64,000 bases of DNA from Pseudomonas capeferrum (GCF_013523055.1 NZ_JAAMQM010000001.1:310001-374000); one strand, 5' to 3'; positions 18,111 through 27,463 are shown, counted from the first letter of the stretch. A program made the numbers and translations. Notes: generated by a model from the letters alone, not told the origin.

Positions 18111-18803
18111 ATGAGAGTGTCGTTTTTTGCTGCCGCCTGCCTGCTACTCACCACCTCCCTCGCCCACGCCGATGCCCCGCGCACATTCAGCGAAGCCAAG
18201 AAAGTCGCCTGGCGCCTGTACGCCCCGCAATCGACCGAGTTCTATTGCGGCTGCAAGTACAACGGCAACAAGGTCGACCTGAAAGGGTGTGGCTACGTAC
18301 CGCGCAAGAATGCCCAACGCGCTTCACGCATCGAATGGGAGCACATCGTTCCGGCTTGGCAGATCGGTCACCAACGTCAGTGCTGGCAGAATGGCGGGCG
18401 CAAGAACTGCACCCGCACTGATGAAACGTACAAACGCGCTGAAGCCGATCTGCACAACCTGGTACCCAGTATCGGTGAAGTCAACGGCGATCGTAGCAAC
18501 TATGGTTTTGGCTGGCTGCCCGAGAAGCAGGGACAATATGGCAGCTGCTTGACGCAGGTCGATTTCAAGGCCAGGAAAGTCATGCCTCGCCCATCGATCC
18601 GCGGGATGATCGCCAGAACTTACTTCTACATGAGCAAACAGTACAACCTGCGACTTTCCAAGCAGGATCGACAGCTGTACAGCGCTTGGGACAAGACCTA
18701 TCCACCTCAGGTCTGGGAGCGGCAACGCAACCAGCGGGTAGCCTGCATCATGGGCCGCGGCAATGAGTTTGTCGGACCCGTCGATCTCAAGGCCTGCGGC
18801 TGA
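18111..18803 (+). CDS. endA: Endonuclease I (periplasmic DNase)
   Basis: A 230-residue secreted nuclease with a signal peptide (MRVSFFAAACLLLTTSLAHA). The beta-beta-alpha-metal active site is clear: RIEWEHIVPAW, then EADLHNLVPSIGEVNGDRSN. Several Cys (FYCGCKYN, LKGCGYV, RQCWQN, KNCTR) form the disulfides that activate such enzymes in the periplasm. It degrades double-stranded DNA in the envelope. It is cotranscribed with the DUF1654 gene and convergent with the HD gene three bases away. Confidence 0.95.
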   Translation: MRVSFFAAACLLLTTSLAHADAPRTFSEAKKVAWRLYAPQSTEFYCGCKYNGNKVDLKGCGYVPRKNAQRASRIEWEHIVPAWQIGHQRQCWQNGGRKNCTRTDETYKRAEADLHNLVPSIGEVNGDRSNYGFGWLPEKQGQYGSCLTQVDFKARKVMPRPSIRGMIARTYFYMSKQYNLRLSKQDRQLYSAWDKTYPPQVWERQRNQRVACIMGRGNEFVGPVDLKACG

Positions 18804-18806
18804 CTA

Positions 18807-19232
18807 TCAGGCCAGCGCCTGCAGGTAGGCCCTGGCCTGATGGTACCTGGCCAACCTGGCCATGTCCGCCGGACCCGGTATGGCGATGCGCGCCATGTCG
18901 CTGTTGTCGGCCAGATCCGCCAGCTTCACGATTCGTGCCAGGGGGTCATCGCCCACGCGGACGACGAAATCCTCGTAGCTCTCTTCGCGCTTGCGACTCA
19001 AGGCCAACAAGGCGGCCAGAATCTTCAGGTTGAACCCCGCTCGCGCCAGGTCGGCCAGGGTCGTTGGCGTATCTTCCAGCACATCGTGCAATACGGCGAC
19101 AATCCGCTGCTCCGGCGTCGAGACCCGCATCATCACCCGCAGGGGATGCTGAATATAGGCCGCGCCGCCTTTGTCGTACTGTCCTTCGTGAGCCTTGGTA
19201 GCCACTGCAATAGCCCGCTCCAGTGTAGACAT
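18807..19232 (-). CDS. HD-domain phosphohydrolase (RelA/SpoT hydrolase-like)
   Basis: A 141-residue single-domain protein. The metal-binding HD motif is present: AYIQHPLRVMMRV then VAVLHDVLEDT (His, His-Asp), with a distal Asp in IVKLADLADNSDM. This matches the hydrolase domain of SpoT and small Mesh1-type alarmone hydrolases, so (p)ppGpp hydrolysis is plausible but not shown. There is no synthetase or TGS domain. Confidence 0.85.
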   Translation of the reverse strand: MSTLERAIAVATKAHEGQYDKGGAAYIQHPLRVMMRVSTPEQRIVAVLHDVLEDTPTTLADLARAGFNLKILAALLALSRKREESYEDFVVRVGDDPLARIVKLADLADNSDMARIAIPGPADMARLARYHQARAYLQALA

Positions 19233-19410
19233 TCGGCTCTCCTGCTCCAGCGTTCGCTCTCCACATCATAGCCGGGTAAATGTCCTTTGACATCAACATC
19301 ATGGCCAGATGTTACGCAGATAGGCAGTGAATGAGATTCATGCACAAGACGAGCTGCCGCGACGGCTCGCTTGAGTGAAGCGTCGCCCCGGCGAAACGGC
19401 ATTCATCAGC

Positions 19411-19980
19411 TCAACGCGCAACGCCATGCTGGATGACAATGGAGTCCGTACCTTGCCGGGCCATGACATCGGCCTTGCGCGCCTCGGCCTCGGCCTTGGT
19501 GGGGAATGGCCCCATCAATACCACAGGCTTGTTGTCACGGTATTCCACCGATGAAGGAATGCCTTTTTCAATAAGGCGCGCGGTCATGTCGCTGACGGCG
19601 CCCATATTCGGGCCCTGGATCACCTCCACGTCCCATCCGGCTGGCGCAGGCTGGTCGGCAACGGCTTCGGCGCGGCGCTGCAGCTCGGCGCCACCACAGG
19701 CTTCGCGAAGACGCAGGTCATTGCCGGTCGCGTCGATGATGACCTGGTATTGGCCGTCGTGCTTGAGTGCCACATAGCTACGATACGGCTCGTACTTGCC
19801 GTCATCGTCCTTGCCTCGCACTTGGCCGCAGATCGAGCCCTGGGTATCGAATCGAACGTTGGCAAACTTGGCTGTCTCGGGATTCTGCAGGTGCTCGGCA
19901 ACCTGTTTGTGGACACCTTCGACCTCGTTCTCACAGCCGACCAGTACCAGCATCGCCATTACCACCGCCACTTTGCGCAC
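19411..19980 (-). CDS. Lipoprotein with SPOR-like C-terminal domain
   Basis: A 189-residue protein. GTG 19980 is chosen because AGGAGG lies seven bases upstream; the longer frame is not supported. A short signal with lipobox LVGC (about residues 13-16) starts it. Residues about 110-189 resemble a SPOR domain (WDVEVIQGPNMGAVSDMTAR, then PVVLMGPFPTKAEAEARKAD), which binds denuded peptidoglycan. The middle has FANVRFDTQGSICGQVRGKD, a common fold in small envelope proteins. A role at the cell wall is likely. Confidence 0.8.
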   Translation of the reverse strand: MRKVAVVMAMLVLVGCENEVEGVHKQVAEHLQNPETAKFANVRFDTQGSICGQVRGKDDDGKYEPYRSYVALKHDGQYQVIIDATGNDLRLREACGGAELQRRAEAVADQPAPAGWDVEVIQGPNMGAVSDMTARLIEKGIPSSVEYRDNKPVVLMGPFPTKAEAEARKADVMARQGTDSIVIQHGVAR

Positions 19981-20131
19981 GTGCCTACCTCCTGATTTCG
20001 AGGGGCGAATTCTAGCATGAGGAGAGGGGTGCCCGGGACCATGATCGGGTTGCCAGAAGGGGCTGAAGCGCATCGATCAAGGCCGTCGCGCGCCACACGC
20101 GACATAAGAGCACGGGCTGAAAATGCAAAAA

Positions 20132-20153
20132 GGGCGATCTTTTCAGATCGCCC
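20132..20153 (-). terminator. Terminator of tRNA-Val copy 1
   Basis: GGGCGATCT (20132-20140) and AGATCGCCC (20145-20153) form a 9-bp stem with a TTTC loop. On the minus strand a run of T follows. It lies about 10 bases beyond the tRNA 3' end. Confidence 0.85.
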
Positions 20154-20163
20154 CTCTCGGATT

Positions 20164-20240
20164 TGGTAGGCACAATTGGACTCGAACCAACGACCCCCAC
20201 CATGTCAAGGTGGTGCTCTAACCAACTGAGCTATGTGCCT
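20164..20240 (-). tRNA. tRNA-Val(GAC), copy 1
   Basis: A 77-base cloverleaf with encoded CCA. Acceptor AGGCACA pairs with TGTGCCT. The anticodon loop TTGACAT within CCACC/GGTGG gives anticodon GAC. The T-loop is TTCGAGT. Identical in sequence to the copy at 20457. Confidence 0.97.
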
Positions 20241-20423
20241 GTCGTGTGGTGCGCATATTACGGAGGAAAGCACACCCTGTAAAGCGGTTTTCTTCAAAAG
20301 AATCAAAAACTTTGCGCAGCGGTGCGCGCCAAGGTCAGAACATCGGACCACACGATTGCATCGGCTTGCGGGCCGCCTGCAACTTGAGTCACAACCCATG
20401 CCGCGAAGCTGGGATGCAAAAAA

Positions 20424-20445
20424 GGGCGATCTTTTCAGATCGCCC
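20424..20445 (-). terminator. Terminator of tRNA-Val copy 2
   Basis: GGGCGATCT (20424-20432) and AGATCGCCC (20437-20445), followed on the minus strand by six T. It separates the two tRNA-Val genes, so each may be its own transcript or readthrough may occur. Confidence 0.85.
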
Positions 20446-20456
20446 CTTCTCGGATT

Positions 20457-20533
20457 TGGTAGGCACAATTGGACTCGAACCAACGACCCCCACCATGTCA
20501 AGGTGGTGCTCTAACCAACTGAGCTATGTGCCT
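20457..20533 (-). tRNA. tRNA-Val(GAC), copy 2
   Basis: Same 77-base sequence and anticodon GAC as the copy at 20164. It is the upstream gene of the pair on the minus strand. Confidence 0.97.
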
Positions 20534-20732
20534 GTCGTGTGGCGGCAATTCTACGCATTCCAAAAATGCTGTCAACTGTTTTTTTCGCGCTAACCCACTG
20601 AATCTAAAAATATTTATCGAAATCGCCGGGCCTCGCTCGTGGAAGGCATTTTCAACGAACGACTAGCGGGTGTTTATTATTATTGATAGCATCGCTACAT
20701 TCGTTAAAAATATAAAACAGAGGTTCGCAAGC

Positions 20733-22016
20733 ATGGCCAATACCCCTTACCCCCAGTCCTACTACGCCGCGTCGGCCAATCCGGTACCGGCACGTCCAGC
20801 GCTGCAGGGCGAGGTGGAAACTGACGTGTGCGTCATCGGCGCAGGCTATACCGGCCTTTCGAGCGCCCTCTTCCTGCTGGAGAATGGCTTCAAGGTGACC
20901 GTTCTCGAAGCCGCCAAAGTGGGCTTCGGCGCATCGGGCCGCAACGGTGGCCAGATCGTCAACAGCTATAGCCGCGACATCGATGTGATCGAACGTACCG
21001 TGGGCCCTGCCCAGGCACAGTTGCTCGGTCAGATGGCATTCGAAGGCGGCCGCATCATCCGCGATCGTGTAGCGCGCTACAACATCCAGTGCGACCTCAA
21101 GGACGGTGGTGTCTTCGCTGCGCTGACACCGCGGCAGATGGGTCACCTGGAATCGCAGAAGCGCTTGTGGGAACGCTACGGCCATACGCAGCTGGAGCTG
21201 ATGGACGAGCGACGCATCCGCGAAGTGGTGGCGTGCGACAGCTACGTAGGCGGCATGCTCGACATGAGCGGCGGCCATATCCATCCGCTGAACCTGGCGC
21301 TGGGCGAAGCCGCTGCCGTGGAATCACTGGGTGGCACTATCTATGAGCAGTCACCTGCCGTCCGCATCGAGCGTGGCGCCAGCCCCGTGGTCCATACGCC
21401 GCAAGGCAAGGTGCGCGCCAAGTTCATCATCGTTGCTGGTAACGCCTACCTCGGCAACCTGGTCCCCGAGCTGGCCGCCAAGTCCATGCCATGCGGCACG
21501 CAGGTGATCACCACCGAACCGCTGGGCGAGGAACTGGCGCGAACGCTGCTGCCCCAGGATTATTGCGTCGAGGACTGCAACTACCTGCTCGACTACTACC
21601 GACTGACCAGCGACAAGCGCCTGATTTTCGGTGGCGGCGTGGTCTATGGCGCGCGCGATCCATCCAACATCGAAGCGATCATCCGGCCAAAAATGCTCAA
21701 GGCGTTCCCGCAGCTCAAGAACGTCAAGATCGACTTCGCCTGGACCGGCAACTTCCTGCTGACGCTGTCGCGCTTGCCGCAGGTAGGTCGCATCGGCGAC
21801 AACATCTATTACTCTCAGGGTTGCAGCGGTCACGGCGTCACCTATACCCACCTGGCGGGCAAGGTATTGGCCGAGGCCCTGCGCGGCCAGGCCGAACGCT
21901 TCGATGCCTTCGCCGAACTGCCGCACTACCCTTTCCCAGGCGGACAGATGATGCGCGTACCGTTCAGCGCCCTGGGCGCCTGGTATTACAGCTTGCGCGA
22001 CCGCCTGGGCATCTGA
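20733..22016 (+). CDS. FAD-dependent amine oxidase (PuuB/DAO family)
   Basis: A 427-residue protein. ATG 20733 (MANTPYPQSYYAAS) is chosen; an upstream start adds residues from an AT-rich leader. The N-terminal FAD site is DVCVIGAGYTGLSSALFLLE, followed by the GFGASGRNGGQI segment typical of D-amino-acid and gamma-glutamylputrescine oxidases. The C-terminal YYSQGCSGHGVTYTHLAGKV completes FAD binding. It likely oxidises an amine or gamma-glutamyl-polyamine. It stands alone, without other puu genes nearby. Confidence 0.88.
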   Translation: MANTPYPQSYYAASANPVPARPALQGEVETDVCVIGAGYTGLSSALFLLENGFKVTVLEAAKVGFGASGRNGGQIVNSYSRDIDVIERTVGPAQAQLLGQMAFEGGRIIRDRVARYNIQCDLKDGGVFAALTPRQMGHLESQKRLWERYGHTQLELMDERRIREVVACDSYVGGMLDMSGGHIHPLNLALGEAAAVESLGGTIYEQSPAVRIERGASPVVHTPQGKVRAKFIIVAGNAYLGNLVPELAAKSMPCGTQVITTEPLGEELARTLLPQDYCVEDCNYLLDYYRLTSDKRLIFGGGVVYGARDPSNIEAIIRPKMLKAFPQLKNVKIDFAWTGNFLLTLSRLPQVGRIGDNIYYSQGCSGHGVTYTHLAGKVLAEALRGQAERFDAFAELPHYPFPGGQMMRVPFSALGAWYYSLRDRLGI

Positions 22017-22034
22017 TGCGTGAAAGGCGGTCGG

Positions 22035-22715
22035 TCATTGCTCCAGCGCACTGACCGCCTGACGCGCTGCCAATTCCTGGCCCGCCCCGGCGAGCTCCTC
22101 GGCGGCGCGCAACCAGCGCTGCCGGTCTACCTGGGCCGGCAAATGCCGCGGTGGCTGTACCAGGACCGCCCAGTTGCCCTCCTTTTCCCAAGCCGAGTTG
22201 AAGTCGTCGAACGCCATGCGCTGGCGCCGGTTCATGCCCGAGCGCAGCAGCACGCGCTGCTCGTAGGCGTCATAGCCGATCATCACCGCGTAACGCGACT
22301 CTCCCCAGAACGCCGCGCCGTCGCGGTAGCGCACCAATACCGGATTGCCGGCAGCAACCTGGGTCAGCAAGGCCTGCAGACGCTTGTCGAGGGAATACAC
22401 CACCATGCCGTAATCCCGCGCAACGCGGGGGATACCGACCTCCAAGTCATCAGCGGCCTCGGGCAGGCCCAGCGGCTTGTCGAGCAAACCTGGCGTGATG
22501 CGTACCCCTTGCTGCGAAAGCATAGCCGCCAGCGCCATGGCCCCGCCGTGATTGGCATGACCGCGATAGAACGGCACGCTGCTGATCTCGACCCGCTGAG
22601 GCAGACCTTTCGGTGATACGGGGGGCTGACTGGCACATCCAGCCAAGCCAGCGAGGAGACTGGCAGCCAGCAGGCGCCGAGCGCGAACGCAAGACGTGGG
22701 GAAAAGGTGCAACAT
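22035..22715 (-). CDS. C39-peptidase-like lipoprotein lacking catalytic residues
   Basis: A 226-residue lipoprotein (lipobox LAGC, residues 24-27) of the family I know as PA2778-type cysteine peptidases. In active members the fold starts with Q-x-x-x-C-G-P-A-A-L-A and later has H-A-V-x-I-G-Y-D. Here the segments read HANHGGAMALAAML and SRYAVMIGYD, so the Cys is replaced by Gly (about 57) and the His by Tyr (142). The fold seems intact (VPFYRG, PVLVRYRDG, NWAVLVQPP). It is probably a pseudoenzyme in the outer membrane; alignment by eye only. Confidence 0.75.
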   Translation of the reverse strand: MLHLFPTSCVRARRLLAASLLAGLAGCASQPPVSPKGLPQRVEISSVPFYRGHANHGGAMALAAMLSQQGVRITPGLLDKPLGLPEAADDLEVGIPRVARDYGMVVYSLDKRLQALLTQVAAGNPVLVRYRDGAAFWGESRYAVMIGYDAYEQRVLLRSGMNRRQRMAFDDFNSAWEKEGNWAVLVQPPRHLPAQVDRQRWLRAAEELAGAGQELAARQAVSALEQ

Positions 22716-22926
22716 GGACACTCGCTCGTATCGACGCCAGACAGGCACTGCCCGGACACGGGCACCGATCATAGGCTGCCGACGCGCCGGGGTACAGCTC
22801 GCGCCATCGTCGCAGCCTATCGCGCGGGCCATCGACCTGTGTTCGCTGGATCGTCATGGACAACGCGCTAGACTCAAGAGGTACCCGGACACCAAGTCCG
22901 GCGCCTGCTGCGCGGAGAGAGGCACC

Positions 22927-23100
22927 ATGAACCTGACAACGACAATCCTCATGTTGGTAGGTATGTGGCTTAGCATCGCAGCGGCCATGCTCTGGGGCGT
23001 TCTGCGCATCGTCCATCGGCGCCATCGTTCCCATCAGCTGCCATCCGAGGCAACCCCAGATACTTCCACGCCCGCGCAACGCCACCACGCCAGAGTCTAG
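22927..23100 (+). CDS. Small single-pass membrane protein
   Basis: A 57-residue protein with one transmembrane helix (TTILMLVGMWLSIAAAMLWG) followed by a basic, His-rich tail (RIVHRRHRSHQ). GGAGAGAGG upstream gives a good ribosome site. No family is recognised. It lies between a divergent lipoprotein and the convergent TerC gene. Confidence 0.6.
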   Translation: MNLTTTILMLVGMWLSIAAAMLWGVLRIVHRRHRSHQLPSEATPDTSTPAQRHHARV

Positions 23101-23112
23101 GAAAGCAAAAAA

Positions 23113-23153
23113 GCTGCAAGTGCGGGCCGGGAATACCGGTACGCGCTTGCAGC
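23113..23153 (-). terminator. Terminator of the TerC-family gene
   Basis: GCTGCAAG (23113-23120) and CTTGCAGC (23146-23153) enclose a GC-rich inner region; on the minus strand six T follow. It lies just beyond the TerC stop. Confidence 0.75.
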
Positions 23154-23169
23154 TCGAGGGCGGAGCGTT

Positions 23170-23916
23170 TCAGAGCGCCTCGCGCCTTTCCCTGGCACGA
23201 CGCGACATGATGTTGAGCACTTCGATCGCGGTCGAGAAGGCCATGGCCGCGTAGACGTAGCCCTTGGGCACATGAGCGCCAAAGCCTTCGGCGATGAGCG
23301 TCATGCCGATCATGATCAGGAAGCCCAGCGCCAGCATGACCACGGTCGGATTGTCGTTGATGAACTTGGCCAGCGGATCGGCGGCGACCAGCATGACGAT
23401 CACGGCACTGATCACGGCGATGATCATGATCGGCAAGTGCTCGGTCATGCCCACGGCGGTAATGATGCTGTCGATGGAGAACACGATGTCCAACAGCAGT
23501 ATCTGCCCGATGGCGGCAGCGAAGCCGATGGTAACGGTCGAACCCAGCTTGGCTTCTTCCTTGGCGCCACGGGAATCGACGCTCTCATGGATCTCCTTGG
23601 TCGCCTTCCACAGCAGGAACAGACCACCGGCGATCAGGATCATGTCCTTCCACGAGAAAGCGTGGCCGAAGACATCGATGACCGGCTCGGTCAGCTGCAC
23701 GATCCAGGCCACGGTGCTGAGCAATGCCAGGCGCATGACCAGGGCCATGCTGATACCGATACGTCGTGCCTTGGAGCGATAGGCTTCCGGCAGCTTGTTG
23801 GTCAGAATGGAAATGAAAATCAGGTTATCGATGCCCAGGACGATTTCCATGGCTACCAAGGTAGCCAGAGCAACCCAGGCGGTCGGGCTCGCAGCGAGTT
23901 CCAGCAAATATTCCAT
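23170..23916 (-). CDS. TerC-family integral membrane protein (probable metal exporter)
   Basis: A 248-residue protein with about seven membrane helices. The two TerC signature segments are present: [15 protein letters not shown] (about 25-39) and [14 protein letters not shown] (about 142-155), whose acidic residues lie in the membrane. Related proteins export Mn2+ or act in metal homeostasis and metalation of secreted enzymes. No other ter genes are near, so tellurite resistance is not implied. Confidence 0.88.
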   Translation of the reverse strand: MEYLLELAASPTAWVALATLVAMEIVLGIDNLIFISILTNKLPEAYRSKARRIGISMALVMRLALLSTVAWIVQLTEPVIDVFGHAFSWKDMILIAGGLFLLWKATKEIHESVDSRGAKEEAKLGSTVTIGFAAAIGQILLLDIVFSIDSIITAVGMTEHLPIMIIAVISAVIVMLVAADPLAKFINDNPTVVMLALGFLIMIGMTLIAEGFGAHVPKGYVYAAMAFSTAIEVLNIMSRRARERREAL

Positions 23917-23942
23917 GAATCAATCCTGCAGTCGGTAAGAGG

Positions 23943-24179
23943 TCAGATGTCCTGAGTCTTGCTTTCATCGGCCGCGTTCGACTTTTCGCCGCCTGCTCCG
24001 AGTGCATCGTTCAGGGCCTGCTGGGCCGCTTCGTTGGTCTGATCGATGGCCTGCTTGGCCGATTGAGCGGCCTGGTCGAGCATCTGTTGAGCGGATTTCT
24101 CGGCCTGGTCGCAGCCCGTCATGGCGACCAACGCCAGCACCAGTACCAGGGGTGTACCGATAGATTTCAATTGAAGCAT
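23943..24179 (-). CDS. Small Ala/Gln-rich lipoprotein
   Basis: A 78-residue lipoprotein. The start MLQLKSIGTPLVLVLALVAM leads to lipobox MTGC. The mature part is one long helix of Ala, Gln and Lys (QQMLDQAAQSAKQAIDQTNE), like Lpp- or OprI-type murein lipoproteins but without their exact heptads. It is probably an envelope helical-bundle lipoprotein. It is 26 bases downstream of the TerC gene start region, on the same strand as that gene, and divergent from nhaR. Confidence 0.75.
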   Translation of the reverse strand: MLQLKSIGTPLVLVLALVAMTGCDQAEKSAQQMLDQAAQSAKQAIDQTNEAAQQALNDALGAGGEKSNAADESKTQDI

Positions 24180-24313
24180 GGATCCCTCACTTGTCTTTTG
24201 TACGACAGCGCCTGTACCGCGCCTGATGGACGGCATTCTAGAGATGAGGACACATCAGGAAAATTCGTATTTTCATGGGGTATACTTCGGTTTTGACGAA
24301 TCGGCGGTGACCT

Positions 24314-25210
24314 GTGCTCAACTATCGTCAACTGCATTACTTCTGGGTCGTGGCCAAGACCGGTAGTATCGTGCGCGCCAGCGAACAGCTGAACCTCACG
24401 CCACAGACCATCAGCGGGCAGATCAGCCTGTTCGAGCAGACCTACGGGATAGAGCTGTTCCAGCGCGTCGGCCGACAACTGGAGCTGACCGAGAGCGGTC
24501 GGCAGACCCTTGCCTATGCCGAGCAGATGTTTCAGATCGGCAGCGAACTCGAGGCGATGCTCAGGGCTCGCCCGGAAGAACAGCAGATACTGTTCCGGGT
24601 AGGGGTAGCCGACGTAGTACCCAAGTCCATCGTCTACCGTCTGCTGGCACCCACCATGGAAGTGGACAATGTCATGCGTCTCAGTTGCCGGGAAGACAAG
24701 CTCGAGCGCTTGCTGGCGGATCTGGCGATCCAGCGTCTGGACCTGGTGATCTCCGACAGCCCCATGCCAAGCCATCTGGACATCAAGGGCTATAGCCAGA
24801 AACTTGGCGAATGCGGTTTGAGCTTCTTCGCCACGCCAGCCCTCGCCCGCCGCCATGACCGCCCCTTCCCTGCCTGCCTGCACGATGCACCGATGCTCAT
24901 CCCGGGCCAGGAAACCGTCGTGCGCAGTCGACTGCTGCGCTGGCTGGCGGAGCAACAGGTCCAACCGCGGATCATCGGTGAATTCGATGACAGTGCGCTC
25001 ATGCAGGCGTTTGGCCAATCGGGTAGCGGGATTTTCGTCGCGCCCAGCGTCATTGCCGATGAAGTGTGTCGGCAATATGGCGTGCGGTTGATCGGGCAGA
25101 CCGAAGCGGTGAACGAGTCATTCTATGCCATCTCGGTGGAGCGCAAAGTCAAGCATCCAGGGATCGTGGCGATCACGGAAGGCGCGCGCAAGGAACTGTT
25201 CAACTGGTAA
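24314..25210 (+). CDS. nhaR: LysR-family transcriptional activator NhaR-like
   Basis: A 298-residue LysR protein starting at GTG (MLNYRQLHYFWVVAKTGSIV). The N-terminal winged helix (ASEQLNLTPQTISGQISLFE) is followed by an effector domain of usual length. The N-terminus LNYRQLHYFWVVAKTGSI closely fits NhaR, the Na+-responsive activator of nhaA in enterobacteria. No nhaA is adjacent here, so the target may differ. Confidence 0.78.
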   Translation: MLNYRQLHYFWVVAKTGSIVRASEQLNLTPQTISGQISLFEQTYGIELFQRVGRQLELTESGRQTLAYAEQMFQIGSELEAMLRARPEEQQILFRVGVADVVPKSIVYRLLAPTMEVDNVMRLSCREDKLERLLADLAIQRLDLVISDSPMPSHLDIKGYSQKLGECGLSFFATPALARRHDRPFPACLHDAPMLIPGQETVVRSRLLRWLAEQQVQPRIIGEFDDSALMQAFGQSGSGIFVAPSVIADEVCRQYGVRLIGQTEAVNESFYAISVERKVKHPGIVAITEGARKELFNW

Positions 25211-25345
25211 GCCGTTGGCCTGCGCGTGGATACATTGGCCTTCCCTGACGAGATGTCGCGCAAGCCGCTCGGGCAACCCATGGGACCTGCACAGAAAGCT
25301 CTGTGATAAAGTCGCGGCCTTTTAATAATAGAGACTCCCTGCGCC

Positions 25346-26557
25346 ATGACTCCTGTGCTTCGTCTGCTCAATCGCACCAGCCTGGTGACCCAGATCGTCA
25401 TCGGCCTGATCGCCGGTATCGTCCTGGCATTGCTCGCGCCAAGCGTGGCCCTGGACCTGGCGTTCCTCGGCAAGGTGTTCGTTACCGCCCTCAAGGCGGT
25501 CGCGCCAGTACTGGTGTTCGTGCTGGTCATGGCATCGATCGCCAACCACCGCCACGGACAGGAAACCCACATTCGCCCTATCCTCTGGCTCTACCTGTTA
25601 GGCACCTTTGCTGCCGCGGTGGTCGCCGTAGTGGCCAGTATGGCGTTCCCATCGGTCCTGGTACTGAGCACCATGGAGGCCTCCCTGAGCCCACCCGGGG
25701 GCATTGCCGAGGTACTGCAGAACCTGTTGCTCAGTGCCGTGGACAACCCGATCAATGCGTTGATGAATGCCAACTTCATTGGTGTCCTGACCTGGGCCAT
25801 CGGCCTTGGGATCGCTCTGCGCAAGGCAGGCGAGACTACACGCAGCGTGGTCGATGACCTGTCCAACGGCGTCACCCTGATCGTGCGCGTGGTCATCCGC
25901 TTCGCGCCGCTCGGTATCTTCGGCCTGGTCGCATCGACTTTGGCGCAGTCCGGCCTGGACGCCTTGCTTGGCTACCTGCACCTGCTGGCGGTCCTGCTTG
26001 GCTGCATGGCGTTCGTCGCCTTGGTGGTCAACCCGCTGATCGTCTTCTGGAAGATCCGCCGCAACCCCTACCCACTCGTGCTGTTGTGCCTGCGCGAGAG
26101 CGGCATCACGGCCTTCTTCACTCGCAGTTCGGCCGCCAACATCCCGGTCAACCTGGCCCTGGCCGAAAAGCTGGGGCTGCATGAGGACACCTATTCGGTT
26201 TCCATCCCGCTGGGCGCGACGATCAATATGGCCGGCGCGGCGATCACCATCACCGTGCTGGCCTTGGCGGCCGTGCACACCTTGAACATTCCCGTGGACT
26301 TGCCGACCGCCGTATTGTTGAGCATGGTGGCTGCGATCTGTGCCTGTGGCGCCTCGGGCGTAGCGGGTGGCTCGCTGCTGTTGATCCCCCTGGCCTGCAG
26401 CCTGTTCGGCATCCCTAGCGAGATCGCCATGCAGGTGGTAGCGGTCGGCTTCATCATCGGCGTGGTGCAGGATTCGGCGGAAACCGCGTTGAACTCGTCC
26501 ACCGACGTGCTCTTCACTGCCGCCGCCTGCGAGGGCGAGATACGCACGAGTGCCTGA
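25346..26557 (+). CDS. sstT: Serine/threonine:Na+ symporter
   Basis: A 403-residue DAACS-family transporter with eight helices and re-entrant loops. Signatures include [20 protein letters not shown] (the SSAA substrate hairpin) and the second hairpin [14 protein letters not shown], with [16 protein letters not shown] near the end. It takes up Ser and Thr with Na+. The gene stands alone. Confidence 0.95.
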   Translation: MTPVLRLLNRTSLVTQIVIGLIAGIVLALLAPSVALDLAFLGKVFVTALKAVAPVLVFVLVMASIANHRHGQETHIRPILWLYLLGTFAAAVVAVVASMAFPSVLVLSTMEASLSPPGGIAEVLQNLLLSAVDNPINALMNANFIGVLTWAIGLGIALRKAGETTRSVVDDLSNGVTLIVRVVIRFAPLGIFGLVASTLAQSGLDALLGYLHLLAVLLGCMAFVALVVNPLIVFWKIRRNPYPLVLLCLRESGITAFFTRSSAANIPVNLALAEKLGLHEDTYSVSIPLGATINMAGAAITITVLALAAVHTLNIPVDLPTAVLLSMVAAICACGASGVAGGSLLLIPLACSLFGIPSEIAMQVVAVGFIIGVVQDSAETALNSSTDVLFTAAACEGEIRTSA

Positions 26558-26622
26558 CGTCGCTTGTCTTTACCTGGGGAGCCCCCTAGATTAGGGGCTT
26601 CTCCATGCCATGAGACAGGGCC

Positions 26623-27270
26623 ATGTCCGAACACGAAACTGCTAGCGAAGGACGCTTGAACAGCATCGAGATCCGTATCCTCGGCTCGCTGATCGAAAAA
26701 CAGGCCACCGGCCCTGAAAGCTACCCACTGACACTCAATGCCCTGGTCCTGGCCTGCAATCAGAAGACCAGCCGTGAACCGGTGATGAACCTGACTCAGG
26801 GCCAAGTCGGTCAGGCCCTGCGGAGCCTGGAAGGCCAAGGGATGGCGCGACTGCAGATGGGCAGCCGCGCGGACCGCTGGGAGCACCGGGTCGACAAGGC
26901 CCTGGAGCTGGTCCCGGCGCAATTGACCTTGCTCGGTCTGATGTTCCTGCGTGGACCGCAGACCATCAATGAGCTTTTGACGCGCAGCAATCGCCTGCAC
27001 GACTTCGAGGATGCCGAGCAGATCCAGCATCAGTTGGAGCGTCTCGTCTCGCGAGATCTGGCGATCCACCTGCCACGCCAGTCCGGCCAACGTGAAGACC
27101 GCTATACCCATGCATTGGGAGATCCGGCTGAAATCGAGACGATCCTTGCCGCACGTCAGCAGGGAGGCAGTGAACGCAGCAATACCAGCAACGTGGCGGA
27201 GGAACGATTCGAGGCGCTGGAGGCACGGATCGCCGCGCTGGAAGCGCGCCTGGCCGAGCTGGAAGGCTGA
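26623..27270 (+). CDS. yceH: YceH/DUF480 family protein
   Basis: A 215-residue cytosolic protein built of two winged-helix domains ([20 protein letters not shown], then [20 protein letters not shown]). A C-terminal coiled coil follows ([20 protein letters not shown]). This is the DUF480 pattern; the biochemical role is not established. It is convergent with the small gene at 27272. Confidence 0.9.
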   Translation: MSEHETASEGRLNSIEIRILGSLIEKQATGPESYPLTLNALVLACNQKTSREPVMNLTQGQVGQALRSLEGQGMARLQMGSRADRWEHRVDKALELVPAQLTLLGLMFLRGPQTINELLTRSNRLHDFEDAEQIQHQLERLVSRDLAIHLPRQSGQREDRYTHALGDPAEIETILAARQQGGSERSNTSNVAEERFEALEARIAALEARLAELEG

Positions 27271-27271
27271 T

Positions 27272-27463
27272 TCACGGCGCCTTTTCATCGGGGAAATTGC
27301 GGCAGCTCTTGCGCGCGGCCAGCTCCTGCTCGCCAGGGCGCTGGTCGACGAACCGGGCACTGCCGTCGGCGTAGATTTCCAGGTAGCCCCAATGCAAGTC
27401 CTGCTCTCGCTGTCCAGGCTTGGGCGGTAGCAGCCACCAGGGTTCACGACTGATCAGGATCAT
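27272..27463 (-). CDS. Conserved small protein, unknown function
   Basis: A 63-residue protein (MILISREPWWLLPPKPGQRE). ATG 27463 is chosen over an earlier in-frame start because the conserved-looking part begins here and GGAG lies 11 bases upstream. The sequence HWGYLEIYADGSARFVDQRP reads as a small beta-rich domain. No family is recognised. One base separates its stop from yceH. Confidence 0.6.
   Translation of the reverse strand: MILISREPWWLLPPKPGQREQDLHWGYLEIYADGSARFVDQRPGEQELAARKSCRNFPDEKAP

Larger units (their letters stand above)
20124..20533 (-). repeat. Tandem repeat of terminator plus tRNA-Val
   Basis: Two near-identical units of about 117 bases (20124-20240 and 20416-20533), each a GGGCGATCT/AGATCGCCC terminator followed by a tRNA-Val gene, are separated by about 175 unrelated bases. 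They differ mainly by a base in the A and T runs. This is a recent tandem duplication or a gene-converted pair. Confidence 0.85.

Noticed and set aside
23170..23916. Tellurite resistance as the role of the TerC-family gene
   Set aside because: No other ter genes are nearby; the family fits metal export better.
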